NCBI GenBank assembly: GCA_963680875.1
Contig: OY804579.1
Location: 50,122,536-50,186,535, forward strand
Source: Bathymodiolus brooksi
Taxonomy: Eukaryota; Mollusca; Bivalvia; Mytilida; Modiolidae
DNA: 64,000 nt
Direction: 5' to 3'
A program made the translations under genes and the position numbers. Shown in pieces: positions 11,709 to 25,700 of the stretch; the stretch's first letter is position 1; every line of letters begins with the position of its first letter. A model generated the notes under the pieces. The model did not search any database. It was not told the DNA's origin and saw only the letters and a list, made by a program, of their open reading frames with translations.

Positions 11709-11864
11709 CAGTCAAACCTACTTTAGTGACCACCTCTATTAAGCAATAACTTGTATTATGTGACCTTAATTTTAATTTCCATTCACAGTGCATTTTAAAC
11801 CTGTATTAAGTGACCACCTGTCTCATGTGACCCTATGGAAGGTCACATAAGACAGTTTTGACTG
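11709..11864. mobile_element. TA-flanked MITE, CAGTCAAA ends
   Basis: TA-cagtcaaacctactttagtg at the left and 'cataagacagttttgactg'-TA at the right form terminal inverted repeats; 156 bp, TA duplication. The same family occurs at 59,356-59,533, and a modified copy at 57,448-57,970. Confidence 0.8.
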
Positions 11865-11926
11865 TATATGCATTATGGATTTCTTGTATTTAAAGTTATA
11901 AACTTTCAGATTATGGAAAGCTTTAA

Positions 11927-12790
11927 AGGCATATTGTCTACCACAATCGTAAATTTTTCATACCCAAAATTAATGTCATTTTCCGTACTGACCTTCATAA
12001 AATGAAGATTAAACACCGAATTATTGGCGAATATGCTACGAAACATTGTTTTTTCGATTTAAAAAAGCTGACCACCGTTACTGGAAGCTAATTAATTATG
12101 CACTGACCTGAGCGAGGCCAAATCTATTTTTATGCCAGTAGCCCCAATGCTGCTGCATGTCATGTTTGTTTACCTCGCAAATACGGCCATTTTATGCTAC
12201 TCATTGACAATAATTTGCTGTTGCCAGGTGCAAAATTACATATATTGAATAATATCTATCGAAAATGATCATAGGCATCATCATAAATTCATAAAATATG
12301 AAAAACGATTGAGAAAAGAAGGCAACATGCCTCGGCTTACCTATCAAGCAAAATCTTTGCCACTTCAGCACTTCCTTCAGTTCATTCCAACGGTCCAACT
12401 GATCCCCTACATATATCCTGCATTTGTTCCATTTGGAAGATACTGCACTTCTATTCCTCTTTCTCTCTGAATCCATCAAAGTCCGCTTTCTTCCACGCGT
12501 TGACACTTTCTCTTTTGCCCAAGAACCACATGTTGTTTATTGTTTCTAAACAGTGCGCATGCTCAAGACGGGTTCACATAGAAGGTCATATGAATAGAGT
12601 CGGGTTAAATTGAATTCTTGTCATCATGGACAATAATTCCGATAACGATAGTTTTGGGTCTTTTTTGTCAAAAAAAAGAACACAAATCGTATCTTTTGCA
12701 GCATAACTGTTTAATGATAGCTTAAACAAATCATTCACGACAATAATCTTGGGTATGAAAAATTTACGATTGTGGTAGACAATATGCCTT
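11927..12790. mobile_element. TTAA-flanked DNA element with ~43-bp inverted ends
   Basis: The left end aggcatattgtctaccacaa (continuing tcgtaaatttttcataccc) is mirrored at 12,748-12,790. TTAA flanks both sides (11,923-11,926 and 12,791-12,794), as in piggyBac or Kolobok elements. The 864-bp interior encodes no transposase that I recognise but contains an exon-like minus-strand frame at 12,341-12,540. Confidence 0.75.
12341..12540 (-). pseudogene. Exon-like frame inside the TTAA element
   Basis: The minus-strand frame reads a basic stretch, GRKRTLMDSERKRNRS, then SSKWNKCRIYVGDQLDRWNE, and runs into a good donor (ATAG then GTAAGC; the exon would end at 12,341). No in-frame ATG lies at the front, and the first in-frame Met is inside TLMDSE. 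The pattern resembles N-terminal exons of element-associated proteins I recall from mollusc and fish genomes. No downstream exon was identified. It may be a captured or leftover transposon exon; function unknown. Confidence 0.35.
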
Positions 12791-12896
12791 TTAAGAGTTG
12801 CTTCCCAAAAACCTGCTATCAAATATTTATTATTTCCAGCAGGTAATAAGCGAAATACAATTTTTGATTCAACGATATTCATATCTTACCTGAAGT

Positions 12897-13255
12897 AGTT
12901 ACAAGAACAATCAATTTTAAATTATATCTCACTTGCTTCCTATTTTCTCGGTTGTTTGCTAGTCGCAGCATGGGAGATCTCAGAATGCTTCTTTAGGGGT
13001 CGCATCAGGGGTCAACATGAATGTATTATAAATTGACCAATAAATGACTCTTCTACAAACTCCAGGAGACAAGACAAGCACATATGTTTTGGAATGCAAC
13101 CGATAGACACTAATGTATTCATGTTGACCCCTGACTTGACCCTTAAAGGAGCGTTTTTAGATCTCCTACACGACGACTAGTAAACAACTGATAGAAAATA
13201 GGAAGTAAGTGCAGAAATCTAATTTTAATTATACTGTTACAAGAATTAAACATTA
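12897..13255. mobile_element. Foldback (long inverted repeat) element
   Basis: The left arm, with 'acttgcttcctattttct', 'ggagatct' and 'caggggtcaacatgaatgta', is mirrored by the right arm 'tacattagtg...'-type complement ending 'aaaataggaagtaagtgcag'. Arms are about 110-130 bp with a ~90-bp spacer. No coding content. It lies just downstream of the POLDIP3 stop codon. Confidence 0.75.
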
Positions 13256-13666
13256 GCCTAGCAAAGAAAAGATTGTATATTTTTCATCACACTGAAGATA
13301 TGAAACCATTGTTGACATCAGCTGATAAAGTCTGAATTATGCACAGAAATGAAAAAAAAAAAAAATCTTAATTCAATAACATTGGCATTTAAAATACATT
13401 GTGAAATAGTGAGTATTCATTTTTTTGGGTAAAATTCAAAAAGTTCAAATTTGAAAGATTACATTAAACTTACAATTTGCATTCTATAAAGACATGATAT
13501 ACATAGGTTATACTAATATAGTTTTCAGTCCAGTTTTCTTTACTCAATTGTGAAAAATAAAAAATAAACCCAGAACCATAACAGAAATAGCTACATTGTT
13601 ATTACACCAGCTAACATCATATGAATTTTAAAATTTGTGATAAATGTTGTTGATGATAAGATTTAT
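13256..13666 (-). other. Probable 3' UTR side of POLDIP3
   Basis: AT-rich DNA directly downstream (minus strand) of the POLDIP3 stop. An AATAAA on the minus strand overlaps the stop region (13,662-13,667), but no single polyadenylation site can be chosen. Nothing else recognised. Confidence 0.4.
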
Positions 13667-13793
13667 TCATATTTTAACAGTAAATGTGACAAGCTTTGAG
13701 GGCTGTGTGATACCAGTCTTAAATAATGCTCTGTGTAACGTTCCAGTTTCAATATCAGACTCTGGTGCATTCTTATTCGTTCCTTTAAACAGT
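13667..13793 (-). CDS. POLDIP3: POLDIP3 coding exon 10 (stop)
   Basis: Acceptor tttttcag then actgtttaaagg; incoming phase 2. Encodes the conserved C-terminal [12 protein letters not shown]...FTVKI and TGA at 13,667-13,669. Aligns with the human ...ILKALFKSSG...KIKL end. Confidence 0.9.
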
Positions 13794-16700
13794 CTGAAAA
13801 ATAAAAAGTTATATAATAAAACTCATATTTTATTTCATTATGACTTTAAACATATAAAATTCTTTAATTTGACCTCAAAATCATTTCATTTATAGCATAA
13901 TGGTGTTGTCTAAATAAATTCTTGCTTTGAATATTCTATTGTATAGAAAGTTATATGTAGCAATATTTTTGGAGGTTTATTTCAGTGCTTGCCATAAATA
14001 TGCAAAATATCCAGTAGTTCTCAAGAAAAGATTTCAAATATTTCCAATTTTTCAAGCAATCAGAAGCCATGGTGGCCATCTTAGATCTAAGGCAATGTCA
14101 CTGTACTACATTTTGGAAGTGTCACATGGAGTATCACATCAAAGTTTGGTCCAATCTGACACAGTGGTTCTTAAGAATAAGATCAGAATGTAAAAAGTTA
14201 AAGGACGACAGATGCCAAGTGATGGGAAAAGCTAACTCGAGCTTTTGGCTCCAAGACTCTGGTTAGTTAAATACAAGAAAATCGAAAAATAGCATACTTG
14301 AGTGGTTCAGCTGGAATCTTTGGGGGTGGCATTTCTTCTACAGGAGCTGCTGCTGGCGGAGGTGGCTTAGGAGTTGGTAAAGGCTTTGGTGTTGACAGTT
14401 TTACCTGCATTGGAATTCCTATAAATATAATAGTTTGATTTTAGACATAGTTGTTAGTTATCAATGGTAAAACAACATAAATATGATATAAAAAAGACAT
14501 AAGAGCTAAAATCTGATGTAGGATGGTCTGGTGCCCATAGATTTTAAACTATCATTCATAAACAATTAACTCTCTTGAACATTAATTTATATGCAAATTG
14601 GATGACGAGTGAGTCAGTGATTGTTGCTTAGCATCAAGTGAAAAAAAATTCTGAAATATTATGGCAAGTACATGCTTACTTATTATGTCTGCTGGTAATA
14701 GACCACCACACCAAGTTTTTATAGTGCACCTCACAGAAACAACAGTCCACAGGTAGACATGTTAGGCCACTTAGACACATTATCCAGACTGAGCCAACCC
14801 TTTGCTCTTCAATACATTGATTTGGTTCTATGGTTTGACTCTTTTGAGACCAAACACAGGATGTACCGCACTCTGGCCAAACATCATACTCATTACACAA
14901 CAGGGCTGTCTTAGTGTAATTATCAATCTGATTAATAACACATCTCTCACTTGATCTTATTTACTGATATGTCACAATGTGGGAAATCTGAAGAAACCCT
15001 ATTATGGGTCATTTGCGACTGATCTTATGTAATGACCTTTGCCGTCCAATTAAAATGGCGCTTCCGAGACTATAGATAAGTGTAATTATTTAATACTAAT
15101 ATGCTTTGTTTTCTACGAGTTATCCGACTGACCGAAAAAGCTCACAACTCGTATTTATCATGTCATTGAGTCACTCGCATGTGACCCATAATAGAGTTTC
15201 GTCAGATCTCCCACGGCACGACATAAATTAAGGCGAGCGAGTGAGAGATGTGATTGAAATCAGATTGGGTGTAATATATGATAAGAAATAATAATAACCA
15301 TCTAATTCCCTATTATGGTATTTCTGTATTGCTTTCGTTGCGTCATCTTTCTGTACATAGACCACTTCTGCTACTCCTTCTTTTATTAGTCTAGCCCTCT
15401 TCATAGCTCCTACTGCACCAAACAATTCCTGTAAAAAGGATTTTAATCTGTTTGAAAATGCAAATTTAACAAAGAAATTGTTATTCAAGTTAAAACAAGG
15501 GCAACGCAAAGCGTGGTGTATCCCCTCGCCTACAAATTAGACCCTGTGACCTTGACCTTTGACCTTGAAAATCAATAGGGTTCCAGATTCTCTTAAGGTC
15601 TAAGTATCATATGTACCAAGTTTGGTCAAAATCCATTAAAGGATGTTGATTCTAGTGTTCACAAGGATGTTATGCAGTAAAAATTTGACCCCTTGACCTT
15701 TGACATTGAAAATCAATAGGGTTCCAGACTCTCCTAAGGACTATGTATGTACCAAGTTTGGTCAAAATCCATTGAAGGATGTTGATTCTAGAGTGTTCAC
15801 AAGGATGTTACGTGGTACAAATTTGACCCGGTGACATTGACCTTTGACCTTGAAAATCAATAGGGTTCCAGACTCTCCTAATGACCAAGTATGTACCAAG
15901 TTTGGTCAAAATCCATTGAAGGATGTTGATTCTAGAGTGTTCACAAGGATGTTTGTTACACAGTAAAAAAATTACCCAGTGACCTTGACCTTGAAAATCA
16001 ATAGGGTTCCAGACTCTCCTAAGGACTAAGCATGTACCAAGATTAGTCAAAATCCATTGAAGAATGTTGATTCTAGAGTGTTCACAAGGATGCTATGCGG
16101 TAAAAATTTGACCCAGTGACCTGGACGGAAGGATATATAAGGAGATATAATCTAGTATAATAGATCATGTAACGTGTACCCCAATTTCTTTCCTCTGAAT
16201 ATTTGAAACGAGCTTTCAAAATTATATACCATCACAACTTGCATTCCAAGATAGCTGAAGGTCAAATCTTGGCAGTTCAACACATAATTGAAAACTCTGG
16301 ATTTTCAAAATATCATATTTTTTTAATAAAAAAAAACCCATTAAAAACATAAATTTCTTTGTAAAATAAAAATCTTCATATTTATCTCAAACATGTTCAA
16401 CTCTGAAACACTAAATTTGTTTCAATATAATTTTAACACAACTTTATCCACAGATACTGGAATTTCAAGCACTTTGTTCCATAAAAAAAATAATCTACAT
16501 TGGCTATCCTTGGACAATGCATTTATTATTATACCTCAGTATATATTTTCTATACAAAATTAAATGCAGATAAAATTACTATTTTGCACATAAAAATTCA
16601 ATTGTTGATTTTGCTTAAATAGTTTTGATGACTGATGACTATTATCCCTAGGGAAATAGTCTTGATGATTATTTCCCTAGGGAAATAGTTCAGTTGAAAC

Positions 16701-19700
16701 AGCATACGTTTTCCCGCGCTTTTATGGTTCAGATCTTTCGTGTTTTAACGTACATGCACCTACATGGCCGAGAGATACGATTATTTGTTTACCAGACGAT
16801 AAAATGGCATCTGCTGAAGCAGGTCGATTTGCCTCGCTCTCCGAGGAGGATTTTGAGTTTAATCTTGTTGATCAATTCTTTAAACTGGTTAGAATTGTTG
16901 TTAAAACATGTTTATTGTTGATATTTTTTCTTAATATTACTATTAAGAACTTCTATTTGTGTCTTTTTAATAGCCATATTTTCTCAGATTTCCTTTGGTA
17001 TAAATAAAACACTTATTTACTGGCTATTCGGACAATAGCAAGCTTATTGTCCTCATAGCCAGTAAATAGGTATATAATGTTCTTAAAACATAATACAACA
17101 AACCCACAGTCTACATTCTAATCAAATTTATGAAATTGATCAATTGTTATACAGTCGTCCCCCTCTCATAAGGCCCCTCCCACCAAAGGCCACCACTATT
17201 ATTACCATCCTTCAGATGCACAGAGATAGAAAAACAGTGCTAAATTGTCAACCTCCAGAGAGACCACACCTCTTATAAAGCCATTTTTTTTCATTGCAGA
17301 AGAGGTAGCCTTATAAGGTGAGGGATTACTGTATTGTATTTTAAGTGGATTTTCTTATTCCTGTAATATCAAAATACTTGTTATGTCTCTCTACCGATAA
17401 ACTAAATACCCCTTAACCCTATATCATATTCTATTATTAAATAGGCTATTGTTGAATGGATTAAATCAGTCGGAAAAATCAGCCAGCAGGTACCACATAT
17501 GCTTTTTTTTCACACCATAAATCAACTGAATTTATGCTCCAGAGAGACCACTCACCAGAGAAGATAACACACCATTTACACGTACTTTGGTTTGGTTTGG
17601 TTAGTTTAGGCCAAAAAAAATAAATATGTGTGTTTACGGTCACCCGACCGACCCTAATTTTTGCTAGCGACCCTATGAATTTTTACACAGAATTCGGATA
17701 ACCATTTTTGTTGCTTAACCAGCAGCAATGTTTTATTTATTCAACTGCTAGCTTTTTGTCGAAATTAAGAGCAAAGAAGGTAGAAAAACTGCATAAAAAA
17801 GCTTCAATAAATGACGGCTTACCGGAAATTTCGGAAATGAAATATTGTCCTTATGGTGTTTAACACTTTTCAGTTATATCGTGGCGATCAGTTTTATTGG
17901 TGGAGGAAACCAGAGAACCCGGAGAAAACCACCGATCTGTCGCAAGTCACTGATAGACTTTATCACATAATGTTGTATCTAGTAGATCTCGCCTGATGGA
18001 TTAAACCTGTTTAAAAAAATCAGGCAGCAGGTACCGTATATGTCTTTTTTCATACCATTAATCAATTGAATTTAATAAAATGATTAGATACAATATAGTA
18101 GCATACCACTGGAATTAATATTTTCACTCTTAATTGTAGATAAAGTAAACAGTTTTCAGACTAAATCTTACAATGATATCATCTTGACTAACAACAGGAT
18201 GTAGATTTGTAACATTTACTTTAAAGCCTTGTAATGGACTGACCATGGTAGGACTCGACTCCTAAAAAATAAAATAAATAATACATGTATTAAATTTTAT
18301 TGATTGGTGCACAGGTATAAATTCTAATTTTAATGTAATTTTGCTAAAGAACATCTTGAAATTATATCATCTATTGCTCACAGGACATCCGTGCAAGATT
18401 TTTCTATAGGCTAGGCAGGCTGAAGGCTGGGGCCTCCGGCCAAGTTTTGTAATATTTTTGACACTGTCATATGCCTTTCTTACATATACTCTCATAATGC
18501 ACTATAGTCTCTAAATTCAAATAGTTTCAAACACTCTTCCACCTTCTTCTAGTAGTGATGATGGGGGATTGGGAGGGATCTCACAAATGAAATATCCCAG
18601 GGCCTCTCTTCATCTAAATCCGACACTGCAGGACAAGTATGATAATTGCCATCATCTTTAATTATTAAACTTATTGATGGTTCATAAAAGAACTAAATAG
18701 AGAATCTTGATATTTATTTACAGACATCATGGCAACAAACAACAGGGAAACGTGAAGATATAAAAATATTGGCGAGTACCACCTAAAGCAGATTATATTG
18801 CAAAAGCTTGTTATGCAATTCATAACTAGCGAGGGACAGTATCCTTCAATTTTCATGCAATGAAACATTTTAAAATTGGTGAAATCCAAATAAAAATTTT
18901 AATTGCACTAGTGCAATATAGAAATATTTTGCAATGATTAGTTCTGTTATGTTGAAAAACCAGAGGCTCCCAGGAGCCTGTAATCGCTCACCTGAATCAA
19001 AGCTGCTTTCAATAACAATGCAACTGCACTGTGGCGACCATCTTGGTGGGAGAGCGCGACTGCCGGACACAATTTTGGAAAAGGACCATCCAATGACTAT
19101 TCCATCAAAGTTTGGTTCTAATTGAGCTACTGGTTCCAGACAAGATGGTTTTTATGCGAATTTCCCATAGGGTCCTATGTTAAATTAAGTTTGGCTGTGG
19201 TGGCCATCTTGGTTGGAGGTCTGAAGGGGACCACCCAAGGATCATTTCAGCAAAGTTTGGTTGAGATTGGCTCAGTAGTTTCAGAGGAGAAGATTTAAAA
19301 ATATCATCCCCCTTTTTTCTATTTTTAGCTTGGTGGCCACCTTGGTTGGAAGTTGGGATCACCGGACATAATTTTTAAGGGGGGCCACCCAAGGACCATT
19401 CCACCCAGCGGTTTCTGAGGAGAAGATTAAAATGTGAAATGTTGACGGATGGACGAAAAGTGATGGCAATTGCTCACATGGCCTAAAGGCCAGGCGAGAT
19501 AAAAATGGAATATATGTTAAACTACTCCTTGCCATGTAGCTGCAGTTAAAATTTTAGCTCATTTTGACTTATACTAAAGCAGCAATGGACAATTGAAAAC
19601 ATGTCTATTTTTAGCAACAGCAGCCATCTTGAATGGAGGGCAGGGGCTGTCGGACATAATTTTGAAAGGGACCCACCCAAGGACCATCACTGCCAGGTTT

Positions 19701-22700
19701 GATTTAATTTGGTTCATCGGTTTCAGAGGAGAAGATTTAAATGTGATCTGTTATCAAAATATGCCTAATTTGCATAATCGGTATAAATCGGCTGAAAGAA
19801 AAATTTCACAGAAAAACCCCAGAATATATCTTAAACTACTCATTGCCATGTAGCTGCAGTTAAAATTTGAGCTCAGTTTGGTTTATAATAAAGCAGCAAT
19901 GGACCATTGAAGAAATTTCTATTTTTAGCAACAGCAGCCATCTTGAATGGAGGGTGGGGCTGTCAGACATAATTTTGAAAGGGACCCACCAAGGGACCAT
20001 CCCTGCCAGGTTTGGTTTAATTTGGTTCAGCAGTTTCAGAGAAGAAGATTTAAATGTGATCTTTTATCAAAATATGCCTAATTTGCATAATTGGTATAAG
20101 TCGGCTGAAAGAAAAATTTCACAGAAAAACCCGGAATATATCTTAAACTACTCATTGCCATGTAGCTGCAGTTAAAATTTGAGCTCAGTTTGGTTTATAA
20201 TAAAGCAGCAATGGACCATTGAAGAAATTTCTATTTTTAGCAATAGCAGCCATCTTGAATGGAGGGCGGGGCTGTCGGACACAATTTTGAAAGGGACCAT
20301 CCCTGCCAGGTTTGGTTTAATTTGGTTCAGCGGTTTCAGAGGAGAAGATTTAAATGTGATCTTTTATCAAAATATGCCCAATTTGCATAATCGGTATAAA
20401 TCAGCTGAAAGAAAAATTTCACAGAAAAACCCGGAATATATGTTAAACTACTCCTTGCCATGTAGCTGCAGTTAAAATTTGAGCTCATTTTGACATATAC
20501 TAAAACAGCAATGGACAATTAAAATTGCATCCCCCCTTTTTTCTATTTTTAGCTTGGTGGCCATCTTGGTTGGAGGTCAGACACAAATTTGGAAGGGGGC
20601 CATCCAAGGACCATTCCACCAAAGTTTGGTTGCAATTGGCCCAGTGGTTTCTGAGGAGAAGATTAAAATGTGAAATGTTGACGGATGGACGACGGACGAA
20701 AAGTGATGACAATAGCTCACATGGCCTAAAGGCCAGGCGACCGTTTCACTAAAGTGATCGTAAATCGTAAGTCTAAAATCACTCTTAAGATTTCCTTGCG
20801 TGCACGAATACGTGCGTTTCACTAAACTAGTCCTAAGCTCAGTTACGACTTACGACTTGCGACAAGTAACATCTCCTATAGTGGAGGTAAAAATACATTG
20901 TATATGTTACAGGCGATTTAAAGAATCAAGCATTCTGTAGAATGACTGTAATTTTAGGCAATCTATAGAATGCCTAACATCAATAGGAATTCTATCGAAT
21001 GCCTAAAAATATCTAGTCATTCTATAGAATGCCTGAATTTTTTTTTAGCTATTTTCAATAAAACGTATGAAAATTATTACTAATACTTTAAATAAAAGAA
21101 ATTCACAGTTTTGTCCAATACATTTATATCATATTGAATGTTTTTAAGAAAGATTGTAAGAAAATGATAATCCCCTCCTTCATGATTAAGTACTCACTTT
21201 GCTCATTCTTAATCATGAAGAAGGAGATTATCATGTTTTTACATATACAAAAATACCCCTAGGCTTTATTTATGTATAACTAATTGAACAGGTTAAAATT
21301 GTTGTCAACATTATCTTAGGGTGAGTTTGTCTTCACTCAAAACTGAATCAATTCTATCATTCTGTAAAAATTGTCATGGCAGAAGAATGCAGTGTGCTCT
21401 CCAATGAGCAAACATTTACTAATAAGCTTTGTGAGACTTTGGAGTCTTAATTCAAAATCAACCATATGGTAAAGAGATAAATACTACAATATTCTAAACA
21501 AAATAAAGACTGGAGAAAAAGAAAACAAAGTGGATTACTACTATATTCAAAGGTAAGCAAACTAACAAAGGACCGAGATTGCAGTTAATTTAAATTCTGT
21601 AAATGGTCATTTCAACAAGTTATGTCTCATCAGTGCAGATAAAGTCAAAAGATTTGGAAGATCAAAAACCGAAAGAACAATGTCTGATTAAGAACAAATA
21701 ACCTGAAGGGCGTAAAACAGTAATGCCTAAACCAGCTAAGGACAGAGCTTTGCACAAGGGAGATACTCCTTAGTTTTATAAATTTAGAAAATTTTAGATA
21801 TGCAATCGCGCAAAATAAAAAAGGGAGGTAACTCCAATTTATTAGATTGCAATGCAATCGTGCAAAATAAAAAAAAGGGAGGTAACTCCAATTTAATAGA
21901 TTGCAGTGCAATAGTACAAAATAAAAAAGGGAGGTCACTCCAATTTAATAGATTCCAATGCAATCGTGCAAAATAAAAAAAAGGGAGGTATAGTCCCTTT
22001 GACCAGCCTAAAACAGGACTAAAAAAATAATTAAAAATCAACAGTTCAACTTATTGATTTTTTTTCTTCACACATTTACTCATATATCATCTACCTACTC
22101 TGACAAATAATTTCAGAATTTTGACACTATTTTCAAAAAAGTTGCCCATTAGGTCTCTATGTTAAATATTTATACCAATGTGGGGAGTTAGTATGCTTGT
22201 TGTTACCAACTTCCAGTATAAAAAGGGAGGTAACTCCAATATAAAAAGGGAGATAACTCCAATATAAAAAGGGAGATAACTCCAATATAAAAAAAGGGAG
22301 ATAACTCCAATATAAAAAGGGAGGTAACTCCAATATATAAAAAGGGAGGTAACTCCAAAATAAAAAAGGGAGATAACTCCAATATAAAAAGGGAGGTAAC
22401 TCCAATATATAAAAAGGGAGGTAACTCCAAAATAAAAAAAAAGGGAGGCAACTCCAAAATAAAAAAAGGGAGATAACTCCAATATAAAAAAGGGAGGTAA
22501 CTCCAATATAAAAAAGGGAGATAACTCCAATATTAAAAAAGGGAGATAACTCCAATATAAAAAAGGGAGATAACTCCAATATTAAAAAAGGGAGATAACT
22601 CCAATCTAAAAAAAGGAGGTAACTCCAATTTAAAAAAAGGGAGATAACTCCAATATAAAAAGGGAGGTAACTCCAATATATAAAAAGGGAGGTAACTCCA

Positions 22701-25700
22701 ATATAAAAAAAGGTAGATAACTCCAATATAAAAAGGGAGGTAACTCCAATATATAAAAAGGGAGGTAACTCCAATATATAAAAAGGGAGATAACTCCAAT
22801 ATAAAAAAAGGGAGATAACTACAATATAAAAAGGGAGGTAACTCCAATATATAAAAAGGGAGGTAACTCCAAAATAAAAAAGGGAGATAACTCCAATATA
22901 AAAAGGGAGGTAACTCCAATATAAAAAAGGGAGATAATTCCAATATTAAAAAAGGGAGATAACTTCAATATAAAAAAGGGAGATAACTCCAATATTAAAA
23001 AAGGGAGATAACTCCAATCTAAAAAAGGGAGATAACTCCAATATTAAAAAAGGGAGATAACTTCAATATAAAAAAGGGAGATAACTCCAATATTAAAAAA
23101 GGGAGATAACTCCAATATATAAAAAGGGAGGTAACTCCAAAATAAAAAAGGGAGACAACTCCAATATAAAAAGGGAGGTAACTCCAATATAAAAAGGGAG
23201 GTAACTCCAATATTAAAAAAGGGAGATAACTCCAATATAAAAAAGGGAGATAACTCCAATATTAAAAAAGGGAGGTAACTCCAATCTAAAAAAGGGAGAT
23301 AACTCCAATATTAAAAAAGGGAGATAACTACAATATAAAAAAAGGGAGATTACTCCAATATTAAAAAAGGGAGATAACTCCAATATAAAAAAGGGAGATA
23401 ACTCCAATATCAAAAAGGGAGATAACTCCAATATTAAAAAAGGGAGATAACTCCAATATAAAAAAAGGGAGATAACTCCAATATTAAACTAGAGGCTCCC
23501 AGGAGCCTGTATAGCTCACCTGGGTATAATAACAACATCAGTCAATAAAACTTGATAACTTCGGAAAAAAAAATTAACAAATGTAGCCTTCGTCATTGCA
23601 GACCCCTTCTACAAAAAAATGTAAGTTATCAAAATTGCTGTAAAAAAACATATATGTCAATGATTCTCAAAATTTAGCTTTTCCTACTTCACATTTTGTA
23701 ATAGAGTTGCTTCCCTTTGATTATTTGAGTAACCAAAAGCAGTGAGTCAACAAAAAAATGCATTTCAAGAGGAATAACTCTTCACAGCTGTCGCACATTT
23801 TTAACTGTGGGAAATTTTTTGTAGATCTTGACATGCTGAACATTTTTGCAGTTTAAACTTTCCCTCTATCTCTAATAGTTTTTGAGATATAAGATGATAG
23901 TATTAAAATTGAGAACATTTTGATGAAAAAAGGGCAACAACTCCAAAATGGGTAATTGGATTTACTTCAAAATTGCAGGGTAGGAAGATCTTGACATGCT
24001 GCAAATTTTTGAATTTAAACTTAATCTTTATCTCTTATAGTTTTTGAAATATAAGACGAAAAGTATTAATTTTTTTTTATAAATTTGATGAAAAAAGGGC
24101 AAGAACTCCAAGATGGGTAATCAGATTTATTTCAAAATTGCAGGTAAAAAAAAAAATGGATCGAAGGGTCGAACCGCCAGACACATTTTTGGAAAAGAAC
24201 CATCCAAAGACTATTTCATCAAAATTTTGTTCTTATTGAGCAAATGGTTTCAGACAAAAAGATTTTTATGGGAATTTCCCATAGGGTCCTATGTTAAATT
24301 AAGTTCGGCTGTAGTGGCCATCTTGGTCGGTGTTCTGAAATGCCAGACACAATTTTGGAAGAGAACCACTCAAGAATCATTTCAGCAAAGTTTGGTTGAG
24401 ATTGGCTCAGTAGTTTCAGAGGAGAAGATTTTTTTAAATTTCATCCCCCCTTTTTTCTAATTTGCATAATCGGTCAAAATCGGTAAAAGTTCAAAGTTCA
24501 TAAAAATTCCCGTAATATATGTTAAAAAGCTCATCATTATGCTTATGCAGTTCAAATTTGGGCACTTTCTGGCTTAAAATAGAGCAGTTTTGGCCATTTG
24601 AAGAAATTTCAATTTTTAGTAATGGCGGCCATCTTGGATACAAGACGGCGCTGACGGACACAATTTTGAAAGGGGACAAACCCAAGGATCATTTCAGCAA
24701 AGTTTGGTTGAGATTGGCTCAGTAGTTTCAGAGGAGAGGATTTTTTTAAATTTCATCCCCCCATTTTTCTAATTTGCATAATCGGTCAAAATAGGCAAAA
24801 GTTCAAAGTTCATAAAAAATCCCGTAATATATGTTGAAAAGCTCATCATTATGCTTATACAGTTCAAATTTGGGCACTTTCTGGCTTAAAATAGAGCAGT
24901 TTTTGGCCATTTGAAGAAATTTCTATTTTTAGTAATGGCGGCCATCTTGGATACAAGACGGTGCTGACGGACACAATTTTGAAAGGGGACCACCCAAGGA
25001 TCATTTCAGCAAAGTTTGGTTGAGATTGGCTCAGTAGTTTCAGAGGAGAAGATTTTTTTTAAATTTCATCCCCCCTTTTTTCTAATTTGCATAATCGGTC
25101 AAAATAGGCAAAAGTTCAAAGTTCATAAAAAATCCAGTAATATATGTTAAAAAGCTCATCATTATGCTTATACAGTTCAAATTTGGGCACTTTCTGGCTT
25201 AAAATAGAGCAGTTTTGGCCATTTGAAGAAATTTCTATTTTTAGTAATGGCGGCCATCTTGGATACAGGACGGCACTGACGGACACAATTTTGAAAGGGG
25301 ACCACCCAAGGATCATTTCAGCAGAGTTTGGTTGAGATTGGCACAGTAGTTTCAGAGGAGAAGATTTTTTTTAAATTTCATCCCCCCTTTTTCTAATTTG
25401 CATAATCGGTCAAAATAGGCAAAAGTTCAAAGTTCATAAAAAATCCAGTAATATATGTTAAAAAGCTCATCATTATGTTTATACAGTTCAAATTTGGGCA
25501 CTTTCTGGCTTAAAATAGAGCAGTTTTGGCCATTTGAAGAAATTTCTATTTTTAGTAATGGCGGCCACCTTGGATACAGGACGGCACTGACGGACACAAT
25601 TTTGAAAGGGGACCACCCAAGGATCATTTCAGCAGAGTTTGGTTGAGATTGGCACAGTAGTTTCAGAGGAGAAGATTTTTTAAAAATTTCATCCCCCCTT

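Noticed and set aside
16624..16690. Operator-like palindromes as a regulatory site
   Set aside because: In a eukaryotic intron with no supporting context they are better viewed as part of a mobile element.
22157..23431. Minus-strand proteins rich in LELPPF/WSYLPF that look like membrane segments
   Set aside because: By-product of the 23-bp minisatellite.
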